A DNA stretch of 64,000 bases from positions 2,306,501-2,370,500 of the forward strand of contig NC_132971.1 in assembly GCF_047496725.1 (NCBI RefSeq), written 5' to 3'. Positions 1 to 12,846 of this stretch are shown here, piece by piece. The position numbers and the translations under genes are program-made. The notes under the pieces were generated by a model. The model ran no database searches, was not told where the DNA came from, and worked only from the letters and a program-made list of their open reading frames with translations. Within the stretch, counting starts at the first letter, position 1. Each line of letters starts with the position of its first letter. This DNA comes from Anoplolepis gracilipes. Lineage: Eukaryota > Arthropoda > Insecta > Hymenoptera > Formicidae.

Positions 1-199
1 ATATAGTAAATTATTACAAATATTGTTACACCGATAACACTAGTTGTAATACTTATTAAAATAATATATGGAACATTTAACTGAAACTTTTTTTTGGAAT
101 CGTGACCTTAGTTCATTTCAGTTGAATGTATCTAATAGATAAGACTAAATTCGACAATATAACACTTATAATTAATATCAAAGAATCGCAATCGTGTAC
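1..199 (-). other. 5' part of COX11 intron 1
   Basis: This stretch follows the donor of the COX11 exon on the minus strand (CAG|GTACAC, with the GT at 199-198). It is AT-rich and no second COX11 exon is seen before the window edge, so the intron is at least 199 bp. Confidence 0.6.
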
Positions 200-403
200 C
201 TGGCAAAACATTCTATACAAAGGCACTGCTGAGTAACTTAATCCAACTACCAGAACTCCGACTCCAGTCCAGTAGAAAGTAGTCGAACGTATTCTTTTTT
301 TAAACGAGCTGTCAGAGTGATCTTTCATTAAATTTCGTGATACATTGGTATGTATTTGTCTAACGCAAGCTCGTGTCAATCGTTGACAGATATTAAAATA
401 CAT
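200..403 (-). CDS. COX11: COX11 first coding exon (cytochrome c oxidase assembly factor)
   Basis: COX11 is a mitochondrial inner-membrane copper chaperone that delivers copper to the CuB site of cytochrome c oxidase subunit 1. The exon encodes 68 residues. A basic mitochondrial presequence-like N-terminus (RLTRACVRQIH) is followed by a linker ending FKKRIRSTTFYW and a single membrane span (about residues 45-62, GVGVLVVGLSYSAVPLY). It ends at the conserved PLYRMFCQ, after which the family continues into the copper-binding domain, not present here. The exon ends at CAG|GTACAC; reading on beyond 200 gives residues unlike COX11, which supports the splice site. The ATG at 401-403 is the only start giving this presequence. 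The gene is truncated by the window edge. Recognition rests on remembered family sequence. Confidence 0.9.
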
Positions 404-856
404 CTTTCCGTTCTGTCAACAATTCAAGGTTAACCTATAAGACTGTTTGACATACGATTATGTATCGTATATGAAATTAAATTCTTCTCGAAAGCATAAT
501 AATATTAAACAGTAGATAAACTGGTTCTTTTAGCGAGGCACGCGTATCAGTATCAATATCGCAAAATTCGATAAAATTATAAAGACAATATCGATGTATT
601 ATCATGTGCCAAGCAGCACTCCATGCTGCCTGCTGCCTGCGACATCTAGCGCTACCTTCGCTAATTTTATACCGCGCGATAATTATTCAATATATGTATA
701 GCTAGTAATTTTATCAAAATAATATACTAAATTTTAACTTATATTGCTTGTAATTACTTGATGTAATTCATGTAAATGTAAGTTGACATTATCATAATTA
801 TATACAAAATTCAAAACAATCTTATTTAGCAAGTAAAGATAATCTGAAATTACATA
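404..856. promoter_or_regulatory. Intergenic region upstream of COX11, probable promoter
   Basis: This is the gap between the COX11 start codon and a plus-strand TATA-like site, so it may serve divergent transcripts. A GC-richer patch at 600-672 (CTGCCTGCTGCCTGCGACATCTAGCGC) stands out from the AT-rich surroundings; 637-656 loosely resembles a CTCF-type core in reverse (AGATGTCGC). No other gene is seen. Confidence 0.35.
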
Positions 857-865
857 TATATAAAG
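857..865 (+). promoter_or_regulatory. TATA-box-like element
   Basis: TATATAAAG lies about 30 bp before a sharp rise in GC and CpG content (GCACAGCGCGTT near 897). This fits a TATA promoter for a plus-strand transcript, but TATA-like strings are common in this AT-rich DNA. An initiator-like ATTCAGTG also occurs at 1055-1062. Confidence 0.3.
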
Positions 866-889
866 CACGCTCTAACGAAATTCAAATTT

Positions 890-1108
890 ATTATCGCACA
901 GCGCGTTCTGTCGGAAGTGGAATAAAGTGTAGCACAGGTGTAGGTTGTTATTCTTCAAACGCGCGCACAGTGTATCGTGACTCTTTCCATGTGTGCTTCG
1001 CATATAATTTAAATTCGCGTAATAATCATAGTCACGAGCAATTTTGTATAACGCGATTCAGTGTCAAGTGTGTTTTCGTTTCGTTTGTACAAATAATATT
1101 TGTCTACC
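890..1108 (+). other. Candidate 5' exon of an unidentified plus-strand transcript
   Basis: GC content is clearly higher here than in the flanks. The segment ends at a strong donor (CTACC|GTGAGTAAAC, GT at 1109-1110). Other donor-like sites lie at 1401 (GAAG|GTGAAC) and 1438 (CAGTC|GTGAGT), so the true end is uncertain. No convincing start codon or protein is recognised; an untranslated leader is the simplest reading. It points away from COX11 and toward the lola array. Confidence 0.3.
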
Positions 1109-1897
1109 GTGAGTAAACGGAAAATCGCGATATCGGAAAGCAAATCTGAATTTTCGTAAAATTTCTTTTAAATTTATATTAATTATATATATATATATAT
1201 ATAGATAACAAGTTTCTTAAAATATTTTGATCAATTTATGTATGATTAAGGAATATTTATTGTATATTATACATATATAAGACAATAGTATTCGAAGTAA
1301 TTTTTTCATCATATGTAAAAATAATGCGAAGTCAACAGCGATTATCGAGATGCAAGTTTCGATTCTCGCGTGACGTAGTTGTATCGAAATTCGTGTGAAG
1401 GTGAACAATAGTGTTTTAAAGCGCGCGCAGAACAGTCGTGAGTGTAACGTATGTACTTTGATTTGATTTATAATTCGTATAATAATCGCAATTTTTCAGT
1501 AATAATTACGAGTCGCGAGAGTGATTTTACGTACAACGCGGATTCGAATAGTGTCAAATACCTCCACCTCGTGCGTAAAAAGTGTTATATCGAGATTTTC
1601 GGTACGAATAAAATTCGATTCCGGGATATAAACGTTATATGTCCGTATGATTTGGAGATGTAGCAAATAATCATTAGTAAGAAACTATTGTACTTATTTT
1701 AGATGTTTGTTTGTATGTGTTGTATGTTAATTTTTTTAACTTGCATATATATATATATTTAAATTATAAATTTGCATGAAAGGAAAAAAAATAGAAGAAA
1801 ATATATAGATTTTCAGTATTTTAAAAAAATAAAAAAAAATTTATATAAAAAATTTTTTACATATTAAATTTACATATATATTTAAAAATGTTTATAG
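1109..1897 (+). other. Possible intron or alternative leader of the plus-strand transcript
   Basis: GC-richer patches at 1310-1440 and 1495-1670 alternate with (TA)n at 1185-1202 and 1747-1760. A 70-codon open frame at 1451-1663 resembles nothing I know. The patches could be alternative leader exons. No conserved product is visible. Confidence 0.25.
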
Positions 1898-1985
1898 GTC
1901 AATGCTTACCAACTGGATAGGCGAACAATTTTGAAGAGATTCTATCGAAGTCGAGGGAGGGTTCAAGAGCAGCAGATTAATAAGA
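1898..1985 (+). other. Candidate internal exon, plus strand
   Basis: An acceptor (TTTATAG|GTCAAT) and a donor (AATAAGA|GTACGTAG) bracket 88 bp that are GC-richer than the flanks. Joined to the next candidate (2079-2152), one frame stays open across all 54 codons, beginning VNAYQLDRRTILKRFYRSRG. I do not recognise this protein, and no in-frame ATG opens it here. It may be coding or a spliced leader. The minus strand also has an open frame across the segment, so assignment is tentative. Confidence 0.35.
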
Positions 1986-2078
1986 GTACGTAGATAATTG
2001 TTCATAAAAAAAAGTAAATTTATTTCGTACATATTTTTGCTATGAAATTGATTTTTAATTTTTTTTCGCATTTTACAG

Positions 2079-2152
2079 CCCACGAGTTTTGTCGTTTACG
2101 ATGCGAATTAGCAACTTCTGGTCTTATCAATCAGTTTTTCATCGATGTACAG
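2079..2152 (+). other. Candidate internal exon, plus strand
   Basis: An acceptor with a T-rich tract (TTTTACAG|CCCACG) and a near-consensus donor (GTACAG|GTAAGA) bracket 74 bp. It continues the open frame of the candidate at 1898-1985 and ends on a codon boundary. An ATG at 2101 opens a different frame, so translation is unresolved. No following exon could be identified downstream. Confidence 0.4.
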
Positions 2153-5100
2153 GTAAGAACACACGAACTGGTCGTAGTTGAGACAACTATCAATCAAAAT
2201 TTTTAGAGTTTTGAACTTTTATATATATACTTATATATTCATTAATTTGTTGAGAAAATTGGTTCGTTTCTATACAACTACGTCCAATTGTAAATTATAA
2301 TACTACGTGTAACTTACTTTTACTTTTTATCTAAATATCGCAGTTTCTTTGTATTTTTATTGTAGAGAGTATTTTATGAACGGAAGTATTCACAAATAAC
2401 TTATAACGATAATAATAATAAACTAGTTGCTATATAAATATATATTTTTTTTATCCTAATAGCAATTATTAGTAGTAATATAATATTAAAATATTCCTAT
2501 AATACACTTATAAAATCACATGTTATTGCAACGATATTGCATAAATTTCTTTGATGTTACAAAACTTTTTTAAAATATATACTCTACAATAATCTACAAA
2601 TGATTGTAATAAATACACGAAACAAATAAACAGAAATATTATAATTTTAAATGGCTGTGAATGAAAAAATACTCATAGATAAATATACATCAATATTATG
2701 TTGAATACTAATATTATATTAACAATTGATCTTGGAGGTAATAAAACAAAATAAAAAAATGTAATTTTTCACATTTTTAATATGGATTTATCTAAAAAAT
2801 TATATCTTTAAGTACTAGTTTAAATTAGTCAAGACTTTATCTATAAGATTAATAGAATTTTAATCAAGTTATTAATAAACTATTAAATAAAACGAGTGAT
2901 TTAGAGTTTTAATCAGTAAGTTACACGTAATATTTAACATTATAATACAAATTATTTGTGTGCAAATTTGTGTAATTTCACATATACGCAATAACAGTCG
3001 ACTTTCTTATATCGATATTGAAGATCAAAATCATAATTCTTAACTTAATATAACTACCTTAAAAACATAAACTTAATAGTAATTAAATTTTCACATTATT
3101 TAAACATATAACTGTAATGAATCTTATAGTTTTTATCGCATATTTATTTATGAAAAATGCAAGTCGTTTTTAATTATACATTTGTTAGTTAGAGCGAAAG
3201 ATTAAGATACAAAATTATATAAAGATTTATAATTTGGTGTATGTGAAAAACTGCACAAAAGTATAAATAATTCAGAATGTACTAGTTAAAGAATATTGAT
3301 GCATTTTTTCTATGTTGCAAGTAGAAGAAATTATTATTGCGCATCAATGTGCATATTGCAACAGGTAAATTTTTCTCTCTCAGTTGATATAATAATATAT
3401 AATTTATATGTAACGTATACACCTCAAGAATTTATTAATTTTACTTTTAAAGAGATAAATATTTTTACTGGATCATTTCTTGTTTTTCCATCAATCTTAA
3501 AATTATATACCTTACTACGCAAAAAGCACGAATATTGTTTTCGATAGAAAAAGAAATTCAAATATCTAAGGTAAGGATATTTTGTCTGTTTAATTTTTCT
3601 ATAACTGAAATTTTTATAAATTCAACTTTTAATAAATTGAGAAATTATTGGCCATTTTATGTATAATATAAAATATGTAATTATTTACGTAGTACAATCA
3701 TCTGTGAAAACAGTTAATTAAAGAAGCTGATAAATTTTCATAATTATTATAAATAATAAACTTATAATTATTATATTATACGCATATATATTTCGTTTAT
3801 ATTCTATTGAAAAATAATATTCGAAATCTCAAACGTAAGAACTATAGTGTATGTTTGGCACGATAAAGAGGTATTTGCAATCGTTTTCTAATATCTATTT
3901 TCTTTGCATCAATCACTTTGACCCACTGAAGTACAAAACTCATAGAATTTTTATTTTTTTCATATATTTTGGACTATAAAATAAAATAAATAGAAACAAG
4001 TCATCTTTTACGATAAAATTAATGTTAAAATATAATAATTTGCAATTGTGTTTAATAATAAAAATAATAAACAAAGAAAAAAAATTCACGTAGAAAACAA
4101 TTGCTAAAGCTATCTATATATATTTTTATTTGTGTAATTATATATATTTCGTTATAATTTACAATTTAAAAAAAATATATATATAAATTATTTTTTTATA
4201 AAAAATATATATTAAATTTAATATTAAAATTAATATAAAATTAGCAGAATATCTCCCGAAATATATGCAAGGACAGAAAAACATCTCATTTATTTTTCGT
4301 AATTTCTATGAATTTTGTTTTTCAATTTTCCAATGGGCCAATTTCTCAATATTGTTTATTTCATGAACTCTTAGACTTTAAAAAGTTGAGACGGATTTAA
4401 CTACTATTATATGTTATTATGTACATTCAGTATGATAAGTATCTAATTATCTACGTGCAGCCTCGTTGTTGCGGATACTTAAATATCTAAATTTAATATT
4501 TAAATATCTAAACATGATATTAATGTGATGGACATTTGTAGTCAAGCATCTAGACACCGCGTATAAAACTTGCTATATATTACTACTGTCTTTTTTTTGG
4601 CACAAACTCGACAATCACACGCACCACAAACATTGAAAATACAGTAATTTCGAAGCTATCTTTTATATTTTTACATTTGTATTAAATGTTTTACACTTTT
4701 CGCGCATTTTCAAAAAGGTGATTCCAATAAAATAAACTAAGTACAATTATTATTAATCATAATCAAGTATAGGTACTATGAAGTACTTTTAATGACGCTT
4801 CTTTCTTTGCTAACTATATTTGTTATTTTTAGACTTTCTCAAATCAGCGTTCCTTATCTATATGGTTATACATATTTGTATTAAATCAATATTTTTGGTG
4901 AATTTTACAACAAAGTTAAATTAGATACTCGTGGACTTAATTCAAAACTAGATGTAGCTTTTCTATCAATAATGTATAACTTATATAATATAAATTGAAT
5001 ATTATTTTCTTTGTGGAGCATAAGATTCAGAAGCGTCATGAAATTTTCTTTCAATTTTACTGTTATTATAAAATACCGACATTTATCAACAATTTGCTTA

Positions 5101-5431
5101 TATCCAGATTTTTTATAGTTTAGTTGTAGTATGGTTATAGTAATAAATATACATAATGTTTAGAACAAAATTATACGTTTAAGAACTTTCATAACAAGCT
5201 TTCTAAAATTGCGCGTTCTATAGATAAACTTATAACGAAAATATGACAAATAATTTTATTTTTTCGTATTTTGGTTTTTATAAAATTAGAGATCACATCA
5301 TCATCAACCGACTGATGAATAAATAATTTAATAAATGTATAATAAGTACTTATAACTGAACAAGTAAATAAGAAACTAAATGAAGGGATGAAGATGTGAG
5401 CGGTTTTAATAGGGACGAAGATGATTTTTTT
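2153..5431. other. AT-rich region with no gene seen
   Basis: This lies between the plus-strand candidate exons and the last lola exon. I see only AT-rich sequence. A minus-strand AATAAA (5255-5260) could be a polyadenylation signal for the exon ending at 5432. A short open frame at 3296-3547 has no recognisable features. Confidence 0.4.
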
Positions 5432-5667
5432 TTAATTGCGCGACTCGTAGTTGCAATTATTACTGGCGTAGAGATGGATCCTCTGATGGTCTCGAAGGTG
5501 GTGGCGATGCTTGAATCGCTTCTTGCAATTCGTACATTGAAACCTAGGCCCGACACCACATTCGAGGCGCAAATGCCTCGTCAGGTTACACTTGTGCGAA
5601 TAAGTGCGGCCACATTTCGGACAGAGAAACGGCGGCCCGTCCTCCGCTTCCTTCAATCGCTTCCAAA
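5432..5667 (-). CDS. lola: lola variable 3' exon v22 (zinc-finger pair), last of the array
   Basis: Terminal exon of a lola-type transcription factor, the most distal of the array. The acceptor TTTCAG is at 5673-5668; 77 residues follow after a codon shared with the constant exon. Finger 1 is C15-x2-C18-x12-H31-x4-C36 (CPKCGRTYSHKCNLTRH) and finger 2 is C44-x2-C47-x12-H60-x3-H64 (FKHRHHLRDHQRIH). The linker ECGVGPRF matches the array's ECG-x-x-P-x-F pattern. The short tail after finger 2 is Asn-rich. An ATG upstream in the same frame lies in the intron and is not the start. In the intron, (TG)n-like sequence at 5700-5765 lies just beyond the acceptor. Confidence 0.92.
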
Positions 5668-6957
5668 CTGAAACATTTGTCGGAAAGAATACAGTAAAAG
5701 AACACATACACACATATACACACAAGCATACATTCTCTCTTTTATTCTCACAAGCAAACATACACAAACTAGAGAAGCATTATGCGGCCAAATAAAAATA
5801 CCCGATATACATACAAGTGTAGCATATATGCCGCAAATCAGGGCAATCATCACACGGATTTTTTTCGACGATAAGTAGATCTTTCTTTTTTTTCTCTTGT
5901 TGTTCTTAAATACGTCTGATTTTGTGTCGCGATATATCGTAGCTTCTCTAAACTGCATGCCCTCGAGAAGCAGCTGTTTTCTGTGAAACGAGTTGCTTCG
6001 ACGATTTTGCGTTATAAATTGCTTTACGCTACGGTGTCACAACAAAAATGTATTTCTATTATAAATAACTTTCAATATATCTATTTCAGGGATGGACAAT
6101 TTTGAGTTAACGATATTTACATATTTTTAATTAAGCATTAAAATTTAAAATTAAGTATTTTTTATATTTATATTATATCTCACAATCTCATTTTATTTAT
6201 TATAATATACTCTCTCTCTCTCTTTCTCTCTTGTTATATTTTATTATTATCTCTTTAGCGTACATAACATATATTAAAAAGAAATTTAATATTTATGTTA
6301 TGTATTTAATATCTCATTAAATGCGAATTATTCAATTCTTGTGTAATTTGTATTTTAAATAATGTTTCTTTTACATATTAATCAACATCGCAAAATTTGC
6401 CCAGCCTCGATTTGTGACATATTTTTTAAATATTATTGCTGCATGCATTTAACAATTATCTACATCTGATTTTTATATACATCAAATACACATAATAAAT
6501 ATATTAGAAAAACATTAGGATGTGAAATGACAGCAATGTCAGTTGAATGATAGTAATATAACTTGGGAAACGTTTCACAAAGAAATCAGACGTTAGTGTT
6601 AATTTGTAAAAAAAACTCAAAGATTTATGAGTAAATAATTATTGACTTTAATTATCGAATGATAATAAAATGCAGCAGGGAGCTAGTATCTTCGGGGGCA
6701 CTATTTAAACATTTATAAAATTTTATGATTTATAAAATATATATGCATATTTATTTTTACTGCAGTTATTACAGTACATATATGTAAAGTATACATATAT
6801 GTATATATATTCGTACACATCCACATGCATATATAGTTGTAAATCTCTATGTACGTCTCTACATAAGAAGAAGTCATGATATATCAAGATGAAATAAATC
6901 GTTATGTCATGAGCTCTCCTTGTTTAAGAGTTTATTGAATATATCTCTGTTGAATAT

Positions 6958-6993
<36 letters not shown>

Positions 6994-9001
6994 CATATCA
7001 GACTATTCGTTTCATTGGCACTATTATATTTAACTCGCTTACGGTTTATAAATATAATAAAATTATATTACTATTTAACGTCGCATCTAGTGCATTCAGT
7101 GCACTTCGTGCAAGAAAAATACGCAGTATAATTTCTTATATCTTGCGTTTTCAAATTCTTTTCTCGTATATGTTACATGCATCATAACTATTTTGCACCT
7201 TCGGCGATCACAGTTGATTTTTCTGATAACAAATTGACTCGTAACTCTTTCAAGTCATTCTCGACGTTATCGGCGAAAGGATAATCAGAAATATATATAA
7301 ACAAATATACAAGAAGTCTTGAAGAAAGATGCAATTTACTTGCAAAATTTTCTTTACAATTTTATAATTTTATTTCACTAATCATCCATTTTAATTAAAA
7401 TCATAAGATATAAAAGCATCTTTTATAGACGTCTTGTATACAGAATTAAATCGCTTACAATTTTTTGCCATTATACATAACTAATAATATGTAACTATAA
7501 TAAACTTACTACTACGTTTAATAACAAAAAATATACAATTTAAACTTGTCATCATTTTGAATTTCGTCATTGAGATACTTGTCTATAAAAATCGCTTAAA
7601 TAAAAAATAATAATGGCAGTGAATCAGTCTGTAAGTGTTAATATAAAATCTGCTTTGATAACGAATTCAGCAAACTAAAAAAATATAATTGATCTGATTA
7701 GAACCGTTTTACATAAATTCTCTCTTTTATTTAACATAAATATATTCTATATAAAATATAGTAATATATTTATTTTATATATATTTTAGTATTAATTATA
7801 TATATATATAATTAAAATATAAAAATTAAACAGATAATAAAAAATTTGAACACTCATTTACAAAACTCAAAATTATCAGCTTTGACACTACCGATCTTAT
7901 CGGTATTTATGTGAGTCTTTGAATTTATTTTGTAGGATTATTTACTTATATTTACTTATATTTTTTGGAATTATTTAATTATATTAGTCATTTTTATTTA
8001 GATATCATATATGCATTCGCGTAATTGCAAATTTAACTAATTAAAATAAGTAATAAAAAATATTTCTCTTGTCAATTTTCATATAATAATTTTGTCATTA
8101 TTTGGTAAAAAAATGACTAAATGCACATATAATTTTAATAAGATTTTTTTGTAGCTATTTCTCGCTTTGTAACTATATATTATATATTTTTAGACAGCAG
8201 AGATTAAAACTGCCTAAAATGATATATCAGTGTTGTCTTTTACGTCAAACTTATATCTTGATTATTACTGTACTTATATTATTCTTTGGAAGACTTTGTG
8301 ACTATATACAGAGATGTATATTTAACTAGATACTCACGAGGCAATCACTTTGATCATATTTCTTTTGATTTTCTCGTTCGATAACACTTAGTAATAAAAC
8401 ATTTTCATTTAGTTTTTTATCATATATAAAAAGAAAGAGAAAAGAAGAGAAAATTAAGTACATTCTTAAAATATATTTATAATGATTAAATATTTAATAT
8501 TGTATTTAGATTACGTGTTTCTTTCCTCAATCAATGAAAAATAAATTTATTTAAAATTAAGTTGTAAAAAGCTTAACTCTGCTCTTTTCTCTTTGAATCG
8601 ATACAAACCAGTTAAATTTATAATTGTAGATATTTAGTTTTTATATTTTTGAACACGTTTATTATTTACAATTAACCGTAAAAATAACGTAAGACAATTA
8701 ATCTTTTCTTTAAAACATGTGATATTAAAAATAAATATATAAAAAAAATAACAAGATACACATCTATCATATTTGATTAAAAAGATCAGTTCAAAAGAAT
8801 TTCAAGAACCTCAACATTGTATTGTCTTAAATTCTACTAAACTTTCTGACCAACTTCTGACCGACTGTCCTCTTTAAATTTTCAATAAATATTACGATAT
8901 TACACCAGAAAGTACGTATAATCTTTGCAATGCTTTTTCTGCTCATCGGAAACTTTTGGAGTACTTTCGTTTCGTACAATATTAAATGGCACTGAATAAT
9001 C
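5668..9001 (-). other. Intron between v22 and v21
   Basis: No exon seen on either strand. It holds a (TC)n tract at 6210-6231, (TA)n at 6961-6988 and AT-rich sequence. A TGCA-rich patch at 7090-7115 (GTGCATTCAGTGCAC) has no matching finger residues. Confidence 0.6.
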
Positions 9002-9399
9002 TCAAGACTTCTCATGAGTTCTCATATGTAATACGAGATTATGCTTATGCTTAGATTTTTTATGGCAGATGGGACACTCGAACTGTGGTTCCACGCCACA
9101 CTCAAATCTCATGTGTCTGTTGAGCGAGTGCGGCCTAGTGTAGGCATTGCCGCAACGTGGACAAGAGTAATCGCGATTTCCCGCGGTTACCTGATTACTG
9201 TTAACTTCCGTTAGTAGTTGACTGTTTTCTATCTTCTCGGTGACGGCGTAATTGCCAGGACAAAAGTTTGCCGGATCCTCAATCACAGTTGTTCTCGTCA
9301 TTGTTTCCTTCGTTAATTGGTTCTCCGCCATCAGCCGAAGATACATCGTCTGGTACTGGTAGTACCATTCGATTGCGGCACCTGGCGAGTACTTCCGTT
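9002..9399 (-). CDS. lola: lola variable 3' exon v21 (zinc-finger pair)
   Basis: The exon opens at an acceptor TTTTCTAG (AG at 9401-9400) and encodes 131 residues in the shared phase. A 78-residue N-terminal part, Tyr-rich at first (EWYYQYQTMYL) and then polar, is much longer than in most exons here. Finger 1 is C79-x2-C82-x12-H95-x4-C100 and finger 2 is C108-x2-C111-x12-H124-x3-H128, ending in HMRTHEKS. Finger 2 has Ser (HKKSKHK) where most copies have Phe, an odd change at a core position. The frame stays open into the intron as far as 9412, but the acceptor fixes the start. Confidence 0.92.
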
Positions 9400-10564
9400 C
9401 TAGAAAACACACAAAAAAGTCAGTACAGCTCTGTCAAATACGTCGCGCCCTTTTGCCGTAGGGATTGGCGATCACATTAGTTTAGAAGGGATTATTATCG
9501 ATCACGACAAGGACACAGACGTATACAGCACGAATTAAGTTATACGCAACCATTCACCATGAAAGCAACTGTAAATAAGATCCCTTGATGTCTGAGCTTT
9601 TTTTTGCTGTCATAGACATTTTTTGAAAGGAAAGGGAAAAATATTGTCTCTTCTCTTCTTGTCCACGAACAAATGTATTTAGGTATATTTGATGTATATT
9701 AAGGAAATTATATTTTTTACATTAAGGACAGTTTTAGACAGTAATCTGCATTGTTCATATTAAGACATAAAAATGTTAATGAAAACTGTAGATTTGAATG
9801 CGCTATAGTTGATTGTGTATACATCGCGTACACATAGTTTTTATTTTCGCTAAAAACTTTAAGAGAAACAGACAAATCATTTCTTTTTTTTATACATAAA
9901 TGCACTACATATTTTTCTTTGTATGTTCATAGTTTTATTATTCATTGGTCTTTTAGACTAATTTGAACATATAATAACATAGTTAAAAAGTACATATTAG
10001 TATTTTAACGTATAATGTAAAGTATGAAATAACTTAAATTTTTGTGGTTTTTAAATAGGAAATAGGAAGAAATTTTATACATATTTTGATATTAATGTAT
10101 TGAGAAATTATGTGTTTTTTTAATTTCTATTATAAAAAATAAAATTTCAATAGTAAAATATATCGAAAATAAATAGTAAAAAAAGTGTTACAAATATTCT
10201 TAATATAGAATTTATATTTACAAGTTCTATTTATTAAAGTATATTTAGACTTTTTATTTATACGATAAATAAAAAGATTATTCGCACATCTTGCAGTAAT
10301 AACGTTAATAAATAAATAATTTTTAATTTTTTTATTTATCATCATAACACTTAACAACAGAAAATGTGTGTTGCGTAGAGAATTCGATTTGTCGAAAAAG
10401 CTATTTCTATCAGCATCACATTGCTGACAAGTCCTCAGTTTCAGTCAATCGGTCCCAATCTCGATCACAAATATTTGGAGCATCGCCTCGAAACGCCTAT
10501 CAAGTCGCGTTCTCTTAATTCGTGAACTTGTCCGCACAAATTATGTTCAAGAAGAGAAAGAAAG
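9400..10564 (-). other. Intron between v21 and v20
   Basis: No exon is visible. AT-rich sequence throughout, GC-richer only within about 150 bp of each exon. Confidence 0.6.
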
Positions 10565-10941
10565 TCACCCACGATGATGCGCGCTGATGTGGTTTCGTAA
10601 TTCGTAACGATATTTGAACTTTCGATCGCACACGTTACAGGAGAATTTTTTCTCCTTATTGCCACAGTCCACCCGCTGGTGTCTCTTCAGACTGTCCAGC
10701 CACTTGTATTTCTTGCCGCAATCGGTGCAGACGTAACTCGAGGTCCGTATCATCGATGTATAAGAGTCCCCGCTATAGATAGTAACGGGATAGTCACCAG
10801 GTACCAAAGTGTCGTGCACTTTCGACGACGGATATGTCTCGCTCGAAAACGGTTGCAAAGAATCTTGGCTCTCCTGACCGATGCTGTGCATCTTCCTCTC
10901 CAGCATCCACAGAGCGTCGTACTCCTTCTGCTGGTCCGCTC
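10565..10941 (-). CDS. lola: lola variable 3' exon v20 (zinc-finger pair)
   Basis: The acceptor CTTGTCGCAG (AG at 10943-10942) opens 124 residues. The 70-residue region before the fingers is polar and Ser/Thr-rich. Finger 1 is C71-x2-C74-x12-H87-x4-C92 (CGKKYKWLDSLKRH) and finger 2 is C101-x2-C104-x12-H117-x3-H121, closing ISAHHRG. The linker is two residues longer than usual and charged (NKEKKF). Base composition is GC-rich compared with the flanks, as expected for a conserved exon. A long plus-strand open frame at 10679-11002 is its antisense shadow. Confidence 0.93.
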
Positions 10942-11621
10942 CTGCGACAAGAAAGCAGAGTACGGGAGATTAGGCGACGTGTCTGAATCTCTTAAAACGT
11001 GAACAAAGTTACGTAGGAACCGGTTCGCGTCGCGGCCACTCAATTTAAGATCGAAATGTATGAATGAATGGCATGCAGCCGATATCAGGAAGTTCGAGGA
11101 ATTGCTGATAAAGCTCCTGATGCAAAGCGACGAAACGCTCTTGACTTTATTTGCTCTGTAATGTGATATTCCAAGTTATTTCGCTGTTAGTTCTTTATCT
11201 ATACATAAAAAAAGAAGCTCTTTTACTTAAATTAAATTTTATGATCGATGTTATAAGCGAATGTTCGATGTTATTCGATTTAATCCTTAATGTTTCATTT
11301 CATAATTAAAACTTCTATATACAATATGAACTTCTACATATAATATATCTTTTACATATAATCATTTCACTTAAGATAGAAGTGCACAGGAACTACAAAT
11401 GACATCATTGTTTTTTGATATCTAAGAAGCCATTATTTATTTATTACACAGTTATTGTCACGATTATTTTAAAGCAAACTAATTTCTATGATCTTTATTT
11501 TTCACGTGTACATTCACGTGATTTTTAGGTACTTTTATTTATTTAAAAAAATTTTACTATAATTATGTATAATATATAGAGGAGCATAAATTGAATACGT
11601 ACATGCATATATGTATGTATG

Positions 11622-11673
<52 letters not shown>

Positions 11674-12768
11674 TATATATGTGTGTATGTATGTGTTTAA
11701 TTCTTACATTATTGAGTCTATTATCGACATTGAATAAACTTACAATCATTGCTTAGAAGAAAACATTTTTATTTACTGATTATATATGTGCAACTCGAAA
11801 TATATTTTATCTATGTGAAATCAATAACTTTTTCTAATCATTTACATACGTGATATAATTAGAATCGGACAAAATTTATATAGTATTTTCGATGCCATAA
11901 AATTTTAAATCGAACGAACAATATAAAAAACTTATTTACACTTATTACTTTTTTGAATCTTGCTCTCTGTGCATTACTTCACATAAAAGCCTGTTATAAC
12001 TGAGCGACGCATTTGACAGTTCAAATATTAAGTATATAATTTTAATTAAATTGATTTAAAAAGAAGAACTAGAGTTAATATGTAAATAATTATACATACA
12101 TTTATAACATTCATAAAATAAATAACGCACGCGCAGCGCGCGCTTATAGTGTCCTAGTCACCTAATTAAATTCGTGTAGTGTAATAGAAAGCTAAATCTC
12201 TCGTTGATAATATGTAATAAAAACACATAGTTTCAATCTTATTCAGAGATGGACAAAATTTTATATCGTACAATAGATAATTAATAATAGAAACAAAGCA
12301 TTTATTTATAAATGACAATGCATTTTTATTTAAGTAAAAATTTATTCGATTAAATTCTTATTTAACTAATATGTTATTATTTTTTATTCGTACAAATAAC
12401 AAACAAAATTAGTGCACTATATTATAAAATATTACGAGTATAATAAATAATGCAAATAAAGAATCAAATATTACAGATATAAAGAATAATGAATAATACA
12501 AATATTGCAAATAACAAACTATAAAAATGTAAAATTCAAATAATGTCCATCTCTCATTTTATTATCATTCTCAAGCAATTTATCGCGCGTTTAATTAATC
12601 GAATTTTATAATCTAGTTGTGATAGCAGTCAGCACATTTAAACAATTGAGACACATAGGTAGTTGACTTTTGTCATTAACAGTTCGATTTTTATCGAAAC
12701 AATTTAATTCAGAACATAATTTATATTTAAGATCGTATTATTTTTTAATCACTCATACTTTCTCTCTT

Positions 12769-12806
<38 letters not shown>

Positions 12807-12846
12807 GTAATTGTTGGAAATGGATCAATATTGATAAAATCTCTTC
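10942..12846 (-). other. Intron between v20 and v19
   Basis: No exon seen. There is a compound (TATG)n/(TA)n/(CA)n tract at 11603-11695, a short CpG-rich palindrome at 12126-12144 (GCACGCGCAGCGCGCGC) and a (TC)n tract at 12760-12806 about 40 bp beyond the v19 stop codon, which is GAGAG on the transcribed strand. Confidence 0.55.

Noticed and set aside
3296..3547. Plus-strand open frame as a further exon of the 1898-2152 transcript
   Set aside because: Splice sites do not give a continuous frame with the previous candidate exon, and composition is AT-rich low-complexity.
5653..5958. Minus-strand open frame of 101 codons
   Set aside because: Lies across the intron upstream of exon v22 in another frame, with low-complexity Cys/Val/Tyr content from a (TG)n-like tract.
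10679..11002. Plus-strand open frame of 107 codons
   Set aside because: Antisense shadow of exon v20, which is GC-rich and so has few stops on the other strand.
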